The notes under the pieces are model-generated. The model saw nothing but the letters and a program-made list of their open reading frames with translations. It did not search any database and was not told the DNA's origin. From Acheta domesticus (taxonomy: Eukaryota; Arthropoda; Insecta; Orthoptera; Gryllidae), in contig JAHLJT010008756.1 in NCBI GenBank assembly GCA_031308135.1, positions 107,536,453-107,600,452 of the forward strand: 64,000 nt of DNA, read 5' to 3'. Shown here piece after piece: positions 44,216 to 57,839 of the stretch. Position 1 is the stretch's first letter, and each line of letters opens with the position of its first letter. The position numbers were made by a program, and so were the translations under genes.

Positions 44216-45010
44216 CAGTAATTCTTACATGTAGCCCATCGGGCTCTCTGCTGGGTCTTGTTTGAGAAAGTAAAAATGATAAGTAAATGTAAAGCAATTT
44301 CGTCAAAACAATATTAAAAATTCAAGAAAGACTTCCCAACATTTTTTTTACGCCATAAAAACGTCAAGGTTTGTGATCCAAGAAAAATGAATGTTCTAAT
44401 ATACATTAAAATACTTAAATTTGATTAGCTTTGTTGTTTTAAATTAACGAATTCATTACAACAGGTGTTTTTCTTTGAGCATTAGCAGTGTCAATAATAA
44501 TTCTTACACAGTCTGAATGCAAACTACATTTTACTTATAAAAAACTATTTTAAAGGGGAAAGGGAATATTACAAGAGCAGTTTTAGTTGTCATCCTCCGA
44601 GGTTTCTTCTTAAACTTTTTTATCATTAATAATTTCTGGTACCGCATTCGTAATACACAATAGCTTACCTCCAAAGAATGAATTAATGACACTTCTTTCA
44701 TAGATCACAGAACCAACGGAGAAAATTAATTAACTGTAAAATTGTGGAGGTTGAACTAAGTCCGAAAAACTCCTAGCGCATTTATTTGTACGTACGCTCC
44801 TGTATTAATAAAGGAAATAACCATAAAGTGTCCCTAATGACTGTGTTCATCAATAATACTGTGTGTCATGTCTGAATCTGTAATAAAAGCATCCTACCCA
44901 ATCCTCAAAATCAACATTGTATTCATACTGTGGATTGATTTATTATTTCGTGTTTCCGGATGCATCAAATGCTAAGTTCATTAGCTCAGAAAGTGCAGTG
45001 CATACTTTTC
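44216..45010. other. AT-rich DNA, nothing recognised
   Basis: No gene supported. Confidence 0.45.
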
Positions 45011-45014
45011 CTCG

Positions 45015-45512
45015 TGATGTGGCGGTGATCATCTGCTTCACCTACGCCGACGTACACGTCGGGTAGTGGAATTTTCCCCAACCAAATATTTCCTAGCAGG
45101 GGGCATCGCCCCACCCGGGGCAAGCTCTAAGCTCCCGACTGGTCTCCCGACATGTGTGGTGGTGTAATGCATGAGTATGTAAGGGAGTGAGGATAGAACA
45201 TCGAAGAGAAAGGAAAGAGAGGGCACGGTCCATGATCCGTTTGTTAGGGTACTTTGTTAGGTGGTCCGGCATTTGATTGGTGTTGATCGCAAAAAAACAC
45301 AAAAAACCACCTATCAGAGCACCCGGTCGCTAAAATTCTCCTCCAGTCAGCGGCTGAATTCGACGTAACGATAGTAGTAATGATAGCTAGTAGTAACGAT
45401 GGCTAGTATTCCATATCCTACCAGCGTCAAACTCGTGTCCTAGGACCTCTCGGTCAAAGGCACTGCAGTGACATCAGTTGATGCCCTGAGCCACCTAAGT
45501 CGGTCAATCATA
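45015..45512 (-). repeat. SINE, copy 4
   Basis: Block order as in the other copies: GGCGGTGATC, GCAAGCTCTAAGCTCCCGAC, GTAAGGGAGTGAGGATAGAAC, CAGCGGCTGAATTCGAC. On the minus strand the start is GGTGGCTCAGGGCATCAAC (A-box-like). The B-box is weaker than in copy 3. ATGGCTAGTA/ATAGCTAGTA is locally duplicated near 45380-45410. Confidence 0.8.
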
Positions 45513-47957
45513 CGGTAGAAATATTATTCAAAATAGTCTTATTTCAAGGCCAGCGTTCTACAAATTTCTGTCTCCTTTACGTAGCAAGTGAATGAAAATA
45601 TCCTGATGGACACCGCACATTTTCTTACTAATTTAGCAGCGGCAAGTCTCTACTTTTGACCCGGATGCAGTCCTTTGAAGATCTATTGAATCCTAATCAC
45701 TCAACATTCCTGCCATACTGCTCGGTTGCTAGGCTCGATATCAGAGACAATGTGAGAGATGACGTGGTATTCATACCGCTACTAGTTCGTGGAACGATGA
45801 CTTTTGCACATAATGAGTCAGGAATAACCGCTCTAAATCCCAGCGTCAATTCGCAGCTGATTCATTTATTTGCTCTTCCCATTTCTGTATTCTGATTACA
45901 TCAGAATTGAAACTTACTCTGTCGGGGTAACACTGCAAGAAATCTCTTTTGTTGACGAGGTTATAATTCTGTAGATTCAAGTACCTCTGAATAAAAATGC
46001 TATCGCGGTTCTAACATTTATTTATATTACTTTGTTTACGTGATATTGTGGGTAAACACATTCCATTAGAACAACCCTTTTTCCCTTTTAACCCTTTTAA
46101 CCCTTTTTCTTTGCGGTAAGAATAAAATGTATATTCTCGAAGCACTTGACTGTTGAATTAACTGCTGCAAATTGAATTATGGTTTTGAACCCTCCTAACC
46201 AGCCCATGGTGCAGATAAAGGCTTACAAGTATCTAACAACCGAAATCGGGCAAGCTAGACTTTTTTATTACTCTTCTCCCCTGTTGAAAGGTTACTCAAA
46301 TACAATGTAGAGAGTACTTTGTTGTTGTCTCTTAATAATTTAAATCATACTAGTAACCTTTAGCATAAAAAATGCTGCTGAACTTACAAAATGTATTTTA
46401 AAAAAGTATAACTGTCACTGCTCAAGGAGGTTTCTTTTCAAACATTTAGTACATTCCAAATTAGTAATAAAAATGTTTTGTATTGCATCGATTTCCCCAC
46501 GCACGCGCATCCCCCGCCTATCTCTTATATAATTATTAATAACTACTCATCTTATTTTTGACGTTGGATGCGGCCGATTACAAAAATTATAAGGTCGTAG
46601 GTTGGTGCAAGTTATCCAATACTGGATTGAGACCTGCTATCATTTGCAATAATACCTGGTGTTTTCAATGCTACAATAACAACTCAAATTTCTTTCTGAA
46701 AAAAATCAACAAAATAACGAGCACCCTCGTGTCTGTTGCTATTTATTACTTTACCTTCTGGGTTTTCGCACATTCTGCCAGCAAAACATGAACGACACAT
46801 AACAATAACAAACATATTAAACCAAAGAATAAACATTCATCCACACAACACATTCACGCTATACTGAGAAATGCGCAATCTCTCTCTATGGTCATTTTGT
46901 AATGAAACATATCTTATTAATTAATGACAGGCTTGGCCTTGAACATGAGAGAATTCCGTCGCATTTGTTGAATGCATATACAGTTCACTTCCCTTGAGTC
47001 GTGTTGCGTCTGCGCCAATCTTCGGTGACGTCCAGGACAACTCCACGAAAAGCGGTTGCGCCGACCACCATCTGTTTCTCCTCCCGCTTACACTGAGCAT
47101 ATGTCGCGGCGATCCTCCATCATTATAATGTCCCGCAATGCACGAAAGTTACTTTCTCCCTTTTGCGAATAGAATGCCGCGGCGATGTAACATCGTTATG
47201 TAACACAATCTCTCCGTCATTTGTCCTTCCTTACTAACATTCAATATTTCTATTTACGCCTCACCGACGTCACCTCAATCACTTGTATTCATCTAAAATT
47301 CCTCAAATTTCCATTCTAATTGTTTATTTGTTCGAAACATACAATTTTTACATTGTTCAGTCCTAAAGTTCGCAATTTTGTTAACTCGTTTCAGCTCACG
47401 TGCACCAGAGATTATCCGTCAACTGTCTTTCTGACAACATCCGGAACACATTCACTCTGTTTAATTAAAGAAAACACATTTACCGCTTTATAAATTATAT
47501 ACACCCATATACGAAAAATGTTCTCAATTTCCCTGCAAGCTGTGCATGATCTTGAAATCGCATTTATTTATCGCGGCATCATGATACACAAAATGTCCGC
47601 ACGCCATTCTGCAGTCATTTGTCGAATCCGCTATAATCTGCTGTCACAAAATTAAGTTAAACGTAAAATATTTTCTGCTGCATTACTGTGTCTATAAAAT
47701 GAGTGACTATACTTATCATCAAAAGGAAAAATAATAAGTATTGCCAATAATATTCATCCGATTAAGTTTTTGTATAGTTTCCCTGACCCACTGAGATGGT
47801 CTCTCGTTTTGTTTCTGGATAGAAATGTAGCATCAATATGCGCACGTTTTGCGTCTATTTATTAGCAATGAAAATAAAATTGTAGTTCGTTCGTGTTTGA
47901 AACATGTTGTGATACGCTCTGTGTGATGTCCTTTGTGTCAGACACGTGATTTACCCC
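45513..47957. other. AT-rich DNA, nothing recognised
   Basis: About 2.4 kb without a supported gene. CTTTTAACC is repeated three times near 46082-46106. Open frames 45656-45895 and 46558-46791 have no domain. Confidence 0.45.
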
Positions 47958-47981
47958 TATGCGCCTAGAGCTAGGCGCATA
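47958..47981. repeat. 11-bp-arm palindrome
   Basis: TATGCGCCTAG-AG-CTAGGCGCATA, arms of 11 bp with a 2-bp spacer, in AT-rich surroundings. It could be a binding site or chance. Confidence 0.8.
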
Positions 47982-48302
47982 AAAATCCCCCAACGACGAG
48001 CGTCATGAGACGAGCTTGTACCGGCAAAGGCGAAATGACTACACATGTGCATTGACGTGAACTGAGAACCCAGAATGAGACACATTGAGAGTTGCACCTC
48101 TGTCTCGTACTTTTGCTTGTAATAACAATCACCCGAACACTTTACATCCCTTTTCCATTATTTATTCATTCATCCGATCTTCATCATTAACTTTTAAATC
48201 ATCAGACCATCCCTGATGGCCATCTTTGATATAAGCAAATTATAATACAACTAGCAAAATACCCAGCGTTGCCCTTTTTTATATTCAACCCTTGTGAAGA
48301 AG

Positions 48303-48832
48303 AAAACGTCTCTGTCCTCTCTCTCTCTCTCTCTGCGCCTCTGTCTCTCTCTGCATCTTTCTGTCTTTGTCTCTGTGGCTGTCTTTCTCTCTTTCTCTGT
48401 CTCTCTGTGTCTCTACCTATGTCTGTCTGTCTCTGTCAGTCTGTCTCTATCTGTCTGTCTGTCTGCCTCTGTTTGTCTCTGTCTCTCTTTGTCTGCCTTT
48501 GTCTCATTCTGCCTTTGTCTCTCTATCTGTCTCGCTGTCTGTATTTTTGCCTCTCTCTGATTTTGTGTTTCTCTCGGTCTCTCCCTATCTATCTTTTTCT
48601 GTCTTCCTTTATCCCTCTCGTTTGTCCCTCTCTCTCTGCTTGTATCTTGTCTCCCTCTGTCTGCCTCTGTCTCTCTGTCTCACTGTCTGTGTGCCTGTCT
48701 CTATTTGTCTGTCTCTCTGTCTTTTTGTCTCTATATTTCTTTCTGCCTTTCTTGGTCCTTCTCTGTTTGTCTCTGTATCTTGTCTCTCTGTGTCACTCTG
48801 TCCCTTTCTGTCTTTCTCACTGTTTCTCATAA
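48303..48832 (+). repeat. Pyrimidine-rich microsatellite (TCTG/TCTC)
   Basis: About 530 bp of TCTCTG, TCTGTC and CTTTGTC variants. The long Ser/Leu/Cys-rich open frames in all three plus phases (for example 48269-48832) are the translated microsatellite, not genes. Confidence 0.95.
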
Positions 48833-50344
48833 GAGCACCGCTGTCCTGACCTCAGCCTCACCCTGCGTCACACGACAACGCTCAGCAACAATGTAGTAAC
48901 ATCCGTACTTCTAAAAAGGAGTGACGATTCAGATGTGTCTTACCGTACATAAGGTATGTAGCTAAACGTAAGAAACATTTTACACATAAAATATATTTGC
49001 ACATATAATACTGTCTTTCGTCGCAGTTGTTTCGTTACATTCGTCAATATTTACACAAAAAAGTTCATATTAAGTCATAATATGTAATCTTCGGGCGCTC
49101 GCGCAATATGCGAGTAGCGTCACATGCGCAAACGCGAGGCGGCGTTTGTGGCACGAACATCCTTCCCTTTTCTCAATATAACAGCTTCTCTTGATCGTCA
49201 GTCTTCGGAAATTTATTAAATAACAACCACTGGACATTGAATTGAAAAAACATTGAATCATGGAAATGCTAAATGAGCTATGTGCTAAAATCATTTTTTT
49301 TAGGATTCAAAGAAAACTGTCTATCATTGAGATCATTGCACCCAGTAAGTTAAGGAACTAAGTAAGTTAAGAGACGGAACCTACCATCAGTCTGTGTTTT
49401 TTTGATTTAGCGCATATATTCCCAATCTCTATCTTAGTTGCCATAAGCCACAATCATTTTCTGCAATCGGCAATTTTCTGACAGAGCTATGCGACATGTG
49501 AAGGGAACATGAAATGGAGCTATGTCCAAGTAAAATTTGCAATGTTACATAGCATATATTTTATTACAAATTATTCACAAAATTATTACAGTCTACGAAA
49601 ATGCTAATCAGCAATTAATTCTTCGAAAAATACTTCATTTCTTTCGGAAATATAAGGTAATATTTTCTTCAGATCATTCCATTTGGCCTTGGAAAGTTGT
49701 ACTGCTGTGGGAAGCCCATATAGGAATGCAATTTTCGCAAAAGTAACGACAGGTTGCAATAACACATAGCTCCTTTTACGCCGCGGCAAAGGTGACTTAC
49801 CACCATCGCAATCTGTTGACGACGAAAAGAACTACCAGGAAGCGATTTTCGCAGCAAGCTCTCTGTGCAATGCATGCGCATCGGGACATGCGTTTGTTTG
49901 CGGAACAAATTTTTTGACGAAAATGGCACATAGGTCCTTTAGCATTTCCATGCTTCAATTATTCTTCAGAAAGGAAATTTCTGGAGATAATCAACAAAAT
50001 CAGTCTTCTTCTTTGACTTCACAAAAAATGATGTAATGTAATATTGGTATAATAAAAATATAAATTAAAATCTAATGAAGTAGGAAGGTAAAAATCTAAA
50101 GAGATGGAAGTGGTAAAGAGGAGGAGAGAGAGTGTTTAGTAGCTACAAATGTTGTAATAAAACGAGAATATTATTAGAAATCTAGATAACTAAAAACCAC
50201 TGAAATCACCTACAAATTACACTTAATGAATAACAGATATACACAATTTTACACAATAAACAATAATTTGCACAATAGGATTATTATGATATTTTTACTA
50301 CAAAAATATATGAAAAAATCTTTCATATTCATCACATTATGAAA
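48833..50344. other. AT-rich DNA, nothing recognised
   Basis: No gene supported. A GAGAGGAGG tract near 50119-50131 is trivial. Open frames 49294-49070 and 49929-49669 lack domains. Confidence 0.45.
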
Positions 50345-50499
50345 AAACAAGCGGTGCTACAACAGTACATAGTTTCCCATGTTATTGGAAACAGCTACGT
50401 AGGATTGAAATATTTCACCAACGTAGGATTGAAATATTTCACTTTCTGCCCATCTTAGCCATTATTTATAAACATCCAATTCAACCATATATTAATGAG
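50345..50499 (-). repeat. Diverged family A end fragment with short duplication
   Basis: AGCGGTGCTACAACAGTACA at 50350 resembles the family A end module in reverse. CGTAGGATTGAAATATTTCA occurs twice in a row at about 50398 and 50421. Confidence 0.5.
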
Positions 50500-51161
50500 T
50501 ACATGTGTTTTAAATAATGTCAAGTAAAGTTTCTCGAAATCTCAATCGTTTTCTGTGAAAACTAGCTCAAAATTCCGCATTTTCCGAAACGCTCAAACGC
50601 CATTTTTTCATAAATGGCTCCAAATTTTTTGTTCACTCTTTTCGAACGGATAGTGCTAATTGCATTCTTTAATGTGACGTAAAGTTTATTTTAAGTTTTT
50701 TTGTTTTTTTCAAAAATTACACAAATGTTTTGAAAGATCTCTCACATCTTTAATACGCACATTTACAGCAGTTTGTGAACATTATATTATGTTTGTGAGT
50801 TGACGTGCTTCAAATGATTTCAAATTAAGTGTTTTGAAAACTCAAATATTTTCTGTGGAAAAGAGCTTCAATTTTCGCATTTTTAATAGAGTTAAAATGC
50901 CATTTTCCTAAAAACGGCTTAAAAATTTCAAAGAAAATTGCTGTTTGGGACGAAGTTTTAGTGTTCTTTTGTATTCTAAAATTAATATTTTCGTTCTACC
51001 ATTAGGAAATCATAAAATTAAGAAAATGCAAAAAAATGTATTTTGGGCGGCGATAGATGGCAGCTGGCAAGCGTGTGTGGCAATTCCGAATAGCAATCCT
51101 TGTCACAAGGAAATAGAAAACGAATACGGGAAAGTCTGTGACATTCTGTGGCACCAATAGT
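50500..51161 (+). repeat. Family A repeat, 3' part with complete end
   Basis: Matches 9600-10115 and the reverse complement of 17300-17680. TTTTCTGTGAAAACTAGCTC near 50551 and TTTTCTGTGGAAAAGAGCTT near 50853 mark the internal period of about 302 bp. It ends with the module GGAAATAGAAAACGAATACG to GGCACCAATAG-T; this copy has AATAG instead of ACTAG. Confidence 0.85.
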
Positions 51162-53140
51162 TTCTTCTGAATCAACATTTAAAAGAAAAACTCAGGAGGA
51201 AGATTCTTCTTTGGCGATATTTTTAGACTTTTCTCTTATTTACCTCAACCCCTTACGAGTAATTCTAGGGCTATTTGAGCATAATCCATCCGTAACATTT
51301 TGAAAGGAAAGGATGACTCTGAAAATGCCACCATGAATATTCTGGAGGTATTATTTATCCTCGAACGAAACTCGAAACAAAAAAGCCCGTGTCATATTTT
51401 TCACAAGCAGAGAGAGAAAACGAGATGGATCCACCGTAGTGTGGTGGTCAAACTGGAAGACAGGTTTCGAGTTGGACGGGAACACGAAAAATAAATTAAG
51501 GACTTGGTCCGGTTTGCACGCATTACTGACTGCGAAAAAAGTTGATTTCATAATTTTTATCCTGAGGTGCCATCACAACATAGCGGATTGTATATCTGTA
51601 TTCCTTCGAAATCTCATGTCATTCTTTGCACGTTACTCAAGGAACAAATAATTAATTGTTACTAATATTAAATTATATACAATAACTAAATAGCCAATAA
51701 TGAGAAACATGTTTCCTTCTCAGTGCATTAGAAGTACTTCAAGATAACCATATAAAAAATGTGGAGTGCAATAAGTCATCTTTTATTTTAATTAATATAT
51801 TTCTTACTTCTCTTATATTTTAATGACTCAATGAATCAAGACGTTTTGGTGGGATTTAATATCTGAAACAATTTCATACCTCATTTAAAGAAAAAATTAA
51901 TGATCCTTAATTCGTGACTAGGTTTTAATACATCCCTCTATAGTATATGAGTGAACTCCTTGTGTGCATGCGTGTGGATTTACGGCGAGACCACTTCACG
52001 TGAGAAATATTAGCTGTCATTCGACGCGTCTCGGTATCCTGATGGGGAACAGGTAATTTGTGTTTGAATCTGGGCAGAAAATTCTAAGAAATTACCAAAA
52101 ACATACTTTTGCGTTTTTGGCTCTGTGATCTTAGCGGATAAATGGAGAATTAAACCATCCTAAAAACGAGATCGATGTAGGTGGTGTTGATTGAACCCCA
52201 GTATAGTCCACGTCGTACATTAGGCCAGGCATGCATCTCAATATGCTAGTAAAATGTTACTGAATAGCAATATTTTATATTTATTCATTTAACAGTATTA
52301 ATTTATAAATAGTTTTCATTTGATTTTATTTCTCTCGAAGCGTCAGGAGAGAAAGAAATGGAAATTAAAAGAAGAAAAACAATTTTTGCTTTTCGATATT
52401 TTTGTAGGAGGGGACGCTTTGGTCATGTTCGGAGGATAATACTGAGGGATTTTAGTTCGTATTATCTGCTTTTATTCCCGGGAAGTTCTGTTTGATTTGA
52501 CAAAGTTTTCATGGATTTGTGTTAATGTTTTATTTCACTTTTTTGCAGTTAAACCTCAGTTCGTCGTAGTTTTTGTAAATCGTGAAAATTACCTTTAGTC
52601 TGAGTTTCTTCATAAAGTAGTTTTCATTTTTTCAAATCCTTGTATCGTTTATTTTGACTCTGAAACCGACATTTTAATATAATAATTACTATTGTATCCT
52701 GATGATTTTTTAAAAAATATTTAAGAAAAAATAACTTTAAGACACGTTGAAAGCAAATAATTAAAAAAAAAATATTATTAACGAATATGAGAGAAATAAC
52801 GAAATAGGAATGGTGATATTGTAGATTTCTCCTTGGAATATTTTATCGACTAGTGCTCCGTTTCAATTTATTATAATAACAGATGAAGTAAGAGTGGAAA
52901 ACAAATGCACTTATTACCACATGGAAAAAAACTAGAATATCATTTTTCTTGTTCTGTAAATACATTCAAATTGATCATATTTAATAAGAATTCTACTGAA
53001 TGCTTTTTAGAAATAATATTTATTACGTAATGTAAAGAACCGGCACTTGCTGAGGTACCTGAAATAATGAATTAAATTCAAGATTGATCAATTAAAAAGG
53101 AAAATTGTGCCCATCCAAGCAGCTGAGATAACCCACTGTC
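51162..53140. other. AT-rich DNA, nothing certain
   Basis: No gene supported. At 52040-52240 there are weak tRNA-like pieces (GTTTGAATCTGGGC on plus, GGGGTTCAATCAACACC on minus) that might be an old SINE, but no second copy was found. Confidence 0.4.
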
Positions 53141-53530
53141 CAGGGAGACAGCCTAGCCGGGGGCCGTGCGCCCTTCGATCGTCGTCTGTTCCAGCGCCCC
53201 CGCCATGCCGCTGGTGACGGAAAAGAGAGACGGAGAATTATGATTTTCAAATGAAAAAGCATTTCTGCAACCCGCACTCAGGCTTAAACGGTACGAAATT
53301 ATAACTCTTGCGGAAATATTGCGGAAAAAAATATGTTTAATGAAACTGAAATATTCGTGTGTAGCGCGTGGAATTAAATATAGGGCCATTCGTTTCACGA
53401 AAAACAATAAATGCGGCCTGCGTAACTGCGGGAGAGGCCCGAGCAAGGTGACACGGGCAGGCAAAGCGAAGGAGGGAAGGAAAATAATGGAGGAGATCTG
53501 CACGCGGGGTGAATAAGCAGGAAGGTGGTA
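53141..53530. other. Moderately GC-rich region
   Basis: A local rise in GC (53150-53220 and 53400-53520) with open frames on both strands and no domain. Confidence 0.3.
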
Positions 53531-55540
53531 GAATTGAGGTGAATGAAGCACAGAGGGGAAAGCTTAAATTATATGGTCAGAGGAAGCAATGTGAACTGAA
53601 ATTTCCTTCTACGAGAATAGTTCACGGGTGTTGATCACTTAATTAAAATTCTAGTTTGCCAACGGAACTTTATTGTACCCTCATCAGGGCTATGGAACAC
53701 GTAATGACACTATTACAACACTGGTATATTGCAGAATGAAGTAGAATACATACAAACAAAAAATAATATTGGTCGATGAAAAGAAAAGTAATCACTACAA
53801 GTTTCTGCGTTTCGAAAGGTAAATCTGGTAATTGATTTTCTCCCTAAATACTCAAAGACAGTTGGAAGATACCGAGTATGAAAATGATGGTTACATTTTT
53901 CGAATATTGAATTAATCACGGAATCACTCTACCCCAGCACCGATGGAAGATAAATGTGTAGAGTTGAAAGTTGATTGAAAATTTTAATGGTTGGGGGTGT
54001 GAAATTACATACGGTAAAAATGGATAAGAAAGATTTTCGACAATGTCTGTTGTTGATCATGAGTTGCAGAAAACGTAGGAGTGGTAGTTTGAAATTTTTA
54101 AGTGATGCAAATACACAAAGATAAATTACGAAAACGTTTTGTGCATGGATTGGACGGATGCGTAGATTGTTATTGGAAGATTAATATTTATAGCATAGCA
54201 ATAGTTCCGTCGCAAAATAAGAATCATGTTAAGAGTATTATTATGCATTTTCTAAATAAGTAAATAACTAAGTTATCATTAATTTGGAGTCATCATGGTT
54301 AGTTTGCTTCAATTAATTGGTGTAAATTTATGTAACTGAATTAATTTGTTTCTATATTACTGTTACTATAATTCCTTCTATTTTACGCCATAATAGAACT
54401 CATTCCGTTTTCCTGTCTGACACATGACTGATACACAAATTTCTACGCCACATCGATATTAAGTCTCCCAGAACCTTATTACAAGTATCCACTATCATAC
54501 ACGTTTAAAAAGAGGGCGTTCTACGTTCGTAAGTAATAAAGTTAATGTTCAGATTTGTGAAATAATTATTTCATGACTAATTTAATTAACTGAGGATTTT
54601 CTTACAACAAACAATTCATTTGCATGTAGTTCTTCACAGACGTGTATCCAATGCATACAATTGGAGTTAAGAGTCAAACTTAATAATTTTATTTACGTTT
54701 AGCAAATTTGAATTTAAGCTTCTAAAGCTCACCCTTGGCATCCAAACAGCAATTCACAAGTTCTAATTAACATAACTTTTCAAAAGTTATGTACAACAAT
54801 TTACGATAAATTCCATAAATTTTGTTTGCCATTCCGCACAGCGAAATCACCTCTCAACCAACATCATTATGCTATCGTCACCTCTAGCGGTGAATTTGGC
54901 AAAACACAACAAAACACTTTCAACACTTTCTTACACGCACAAAGAGATTTATTTCGCTTTACTATAGCAATTTAAAAATACAAACATGGGCCATACCAAC
55001 ACAAAACTAGTAGTGCTATATCAGCATTATTTGTAATGGCTTCGTAATATTATAATACAACTTTAACCGGAAAAAGTGTTCTCAAATAGAAAAATAGTGT
55101 TTATTTACACTGATACGTTATTGCTTGTTATTGGTGTTTACTCGCTGGAATTCCAATTCAGATTCATAGGTTAGAATGACTTGGGGTCTTAACGACGTCA
55201 ACCAATGTACGCGTTGAGTAGCAGGGCCTTTCAACTCCCTACAACTTGGTGGAGATCATTACAGTGGCGCGCTCTCCTGCATCACCCTCTTACGGGAACA
55301 AAATACAAACTGCTGCCAACGATATTTCAAAGGTGCGTGACTGCTGCGTAGGTTCGCCAGATGCAACCCGGCGCGTAATGTTACAAAATCAAGTGCCTAT
55401 TTTCGCGCTTTCTTCAGTGATTTACATATTATGAATCATTGACCATTTAGAAAACACTTTCGTATTTCTGACAACAATTAGCCAATTTTTATGTGCGGAT
55501 ATTGGCGCAAGTTTTGTCTCCGGTTTTGATGGAGAGTTGC
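53531..55540. other. AT-rich DNA, nothing recognised
   Basis: No gene supported. ACTAGTAGTGCTATA at 55007 recalls the family A end but does not extend. Confidence 0.4.
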
Positions 55541-55800
55541 AAGTTGAGTGGTAAGCGGACCTGCCCTGTGTAGTAGTGCTGAAGCCACGGCCGTGGCGGT
55601 GGCCTCCTGGGTGGAGGCGGTGGCGCCGGCAGCGCTCAGCGTTTCAATAGGCTCAAATTAAATTGTTTCTCTCCGCGCAGAGCGGGCGGTGGGGGTGGCG
55701 GTGGCGGCAGTGGGCGTATTTAAAATTCAGATGAGCTTTGGGGGCCGTGCAGGCGCGCGTGCGAGGCAGCGTGCGAGCGTGTGCGGTGACGGCAAGCAAA
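55541..55800 (+). promoter_or_regulatory. GC-rich island with TATA-like element
   Basis: A G-rich, CpG-rich stretch with the 12-bp palindrome CCACGGCCGTGG near 55587 and repeated GGCGGTGG. GTATTTAAAAT at 55716-55726 could be a TATA element, with GC-rich transcribed-type sequence after it. The 60-codon frame 55738-55920 downstream has no domain. Weak evidence for a promoter. Confidence 0.25.
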
Positions 55801-56123
55801 GAAAGCAACCCCGAAGAAGGAGTGGATGTGCAAGAGAAAGACAGAAGTGTTGTTGAGAAAGAAATGGATGTGAAAAAGAAGACTTCATGTACAAGTCTAA
55901 AAAACTGCGGATTTCAATGACTTATGATACCGTTCAGAAATGTAGAGGAAGGAATTTATCAATGAATACAGTTCACAAATTATTAGTGGTACTAGGACGC
56001 TCGCTCTTGTAGTTCTTAAAACAGTCGCTAAAACCAATAATTACTTGCCAATTTTTATTTCACTTTTATTACTACATTTCTTCAACAAACTACATGGAAC
56101 ACAGCAAAATATGTCGACTGTAT

Positions 56124-56148
56124 AGTAGTATAGTATAGTATAGTATAG
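56124..56148 (+). repeat. TAGTA microsatellite
   Basis: Five tandem copies of TAGTA-type pentamers. Nearby, AGAGGTGTTGTGGG is duplicated at about 56210 and 56240. Confidence 0.9.
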
Positions 56149-56419
56149 AACTGTATGACCCACTTAATAAAAGAAAGTAATTGCTTGCTGAGAGCAGTGG
56201 AGGGTTTAGTAGAGGTGTTGTGGGAGAGGCAGTAGAGGTAGCAGAGGTGTTGTGGGTTTAGTAAGAGGTAAATGATGAGGGGCGGGTAAGGAGCGGAAGA
56301 AGTGCCTCGAAGCAACACAAGGGTGATGGTAAAGAGGCTGTGTTGGCAGCTGTTGACCGGTAGCGGGACGGATTTTGTTTAACACGCCTTGCGCAGAACG
56401 ATTTCTTGTAACGTGTTCT

Positions 56420-56960
56420 CAGTGTGCAAACAAGTTTTTTTTATTCTATTATGAAGCCCGCGCAAAATATCGCGAATGTGTGCGAAACACCTTTCGCACT
56501 GGGCGCGTTAAAAAAAATAGTAAACGCAACACGTGCGCGTGGTGATAAGCGCGCTCTACTTTGTCGCCACAGCGAACGCTCGGGCGACAAGCTCCACTCG
56601 CGCGTGAAACATCTGTTCCGCGCACTTGCTGGGCCACTTCCTATTTTCGCCTCGCAGCAGTCGTGCAGGGAAGGGTGACGGAAGTAGGGATGGGCGGACG
56701 GGCAGTGGCAGCGGCGCAGAGCACGCCGCCTGCCGTCCCGCGAAGCCGCTCCGCAGCGCAGGCGGTGTACGCCAGGGACGAGGAAAACGCCCTGTTATGC
56801 AAAGTATTTCGTGCATCCGAAGCGCAGATCCTTCGCAAACACGAGGTGGCAGGGGTGAAAGGCGCAGGTGATAGTGGCAGTAGGGTGGTGGGGGTGCGGA
56901 TGACGGAGAGAGAACTGAAGGCATGGAGCCCTCCCAGTCGGTAGGAGTGTTGGATACATC
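56420..56960. other. GC-rich island
   Basis: A CpG-rich island with overlapping open frames on both strands (56561-56944 plus, 56924-56556 minus). No domain is seen in either, so they are taken as composition-driven. A promoter is possible. Confidence 0.35.
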
Positions 56961-57084
56961 GAGATCGGCAGTGGATTGATCTTATGTAGTGTTTCTGGGC
57001 GTGTCTTCTACTGCCGTCCGTTTATCCCGTAAGTGAGTTTCATGTTGTTCACCGAAAGGTGGGGTGTTCCATCCCCATTAATGT

Positions 57085-57175
57085 GCGAGTTCCGGCGCTG
57101 ATTGGCTAGCGTCTTTTCCTCCAGGAGGGACACAGTCGATTGGGACAAGCTCTAAACACCCGTTCTCCGTTCACT
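57085..57175 (-). repeat. SINE fragment
   Basis: GATTGGGACAAGCTCTAAACAC matches the ACAAGCTCTAAGCTCCCGAC block of the SINE family. Only this part is recognisable. Confidence 0.45.
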
Positions 57176-57839
57176 CTAAGAAAACAGTGGATGTAAACAA
57201 TACGTGCACGTACTTTGAGATGCTTGCCATTGGTTAGTTGATGCGATACGACCTCAGGCGGGTTCGTGTGCAGAAGAAAATAGTTTTCGATGTAATGGCT
57301 CATTTCTCTCACAATGTTAAACTTCCAGAGGGAACTTACAACCTATAACTCAGATATCAAAATAATAAGACTATTCTTTCCACGCCGTCCTTCCGGAAGA
57401 GAAGATATCGATGTCGGTGACAGCTATGTATCCAGTGACTGTTTGGTATCAGCTCTAGCGGAAAAAATGAATCCCTGCAAGTCACGAGGCGAACTTAACC
57501 CCACGCACGTGCAGTAATAACTGAAGCTGTTGATTTTTTTGAGAACTGATGACAGACGGAGGTTGGGTCACGCACGGTGCGAGGAGACACACTCATGCGA
57601 GTCTAAGCAGATCAGTTAGGTTTATGTCAAGCAGTTCGAAATGTTCGCTTGAAGGTGTCGGAGAGTGGTGCGGGTCCTTCCGTAGTGAAACACCACAGCG
57701 GTAAACTATTACGGAGTGGTGAAAAGTGTGCGGTATTGAACATTTTTTATACATTTGTAGCACTTTTTAGAACTTCTCGAACAAGGTTTTTCTAAAGTGA
57801 TGCCAGAACGCTGGTGTAGTGCAGTGCATTCCTTGAAAA
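57176..57839. other. No feature recognised
   Basis: No gene or repeat supported. Open frame 57314-57517 has no domain. Confidence 0.4.

Noticed and set aside
45656..45895. 79-codon open frame after the SINE
   Set aside because: No domain, no homology I recognise, and typical of chance length in this composition.
46081..46108. TTTTAACCC repeats, considered as interstitial telomeric repeat
   Set aside because: Only three copies, and the unit is not the insect TTAGG telomere repeat.
48269..48849. Leu/Ser/Cys-rich frames of up to 187 codons that look like a membrane protein
   Set aside because: They are translations of a TCTG/TCTC microsatellite, open in all three plus phases.
52040..52240. 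Possible SINE with tRNA-like boxes on both strands
   Set aside because: Matches are weak, boxes are not correctly spaced on one strand, and no second copy was seen.
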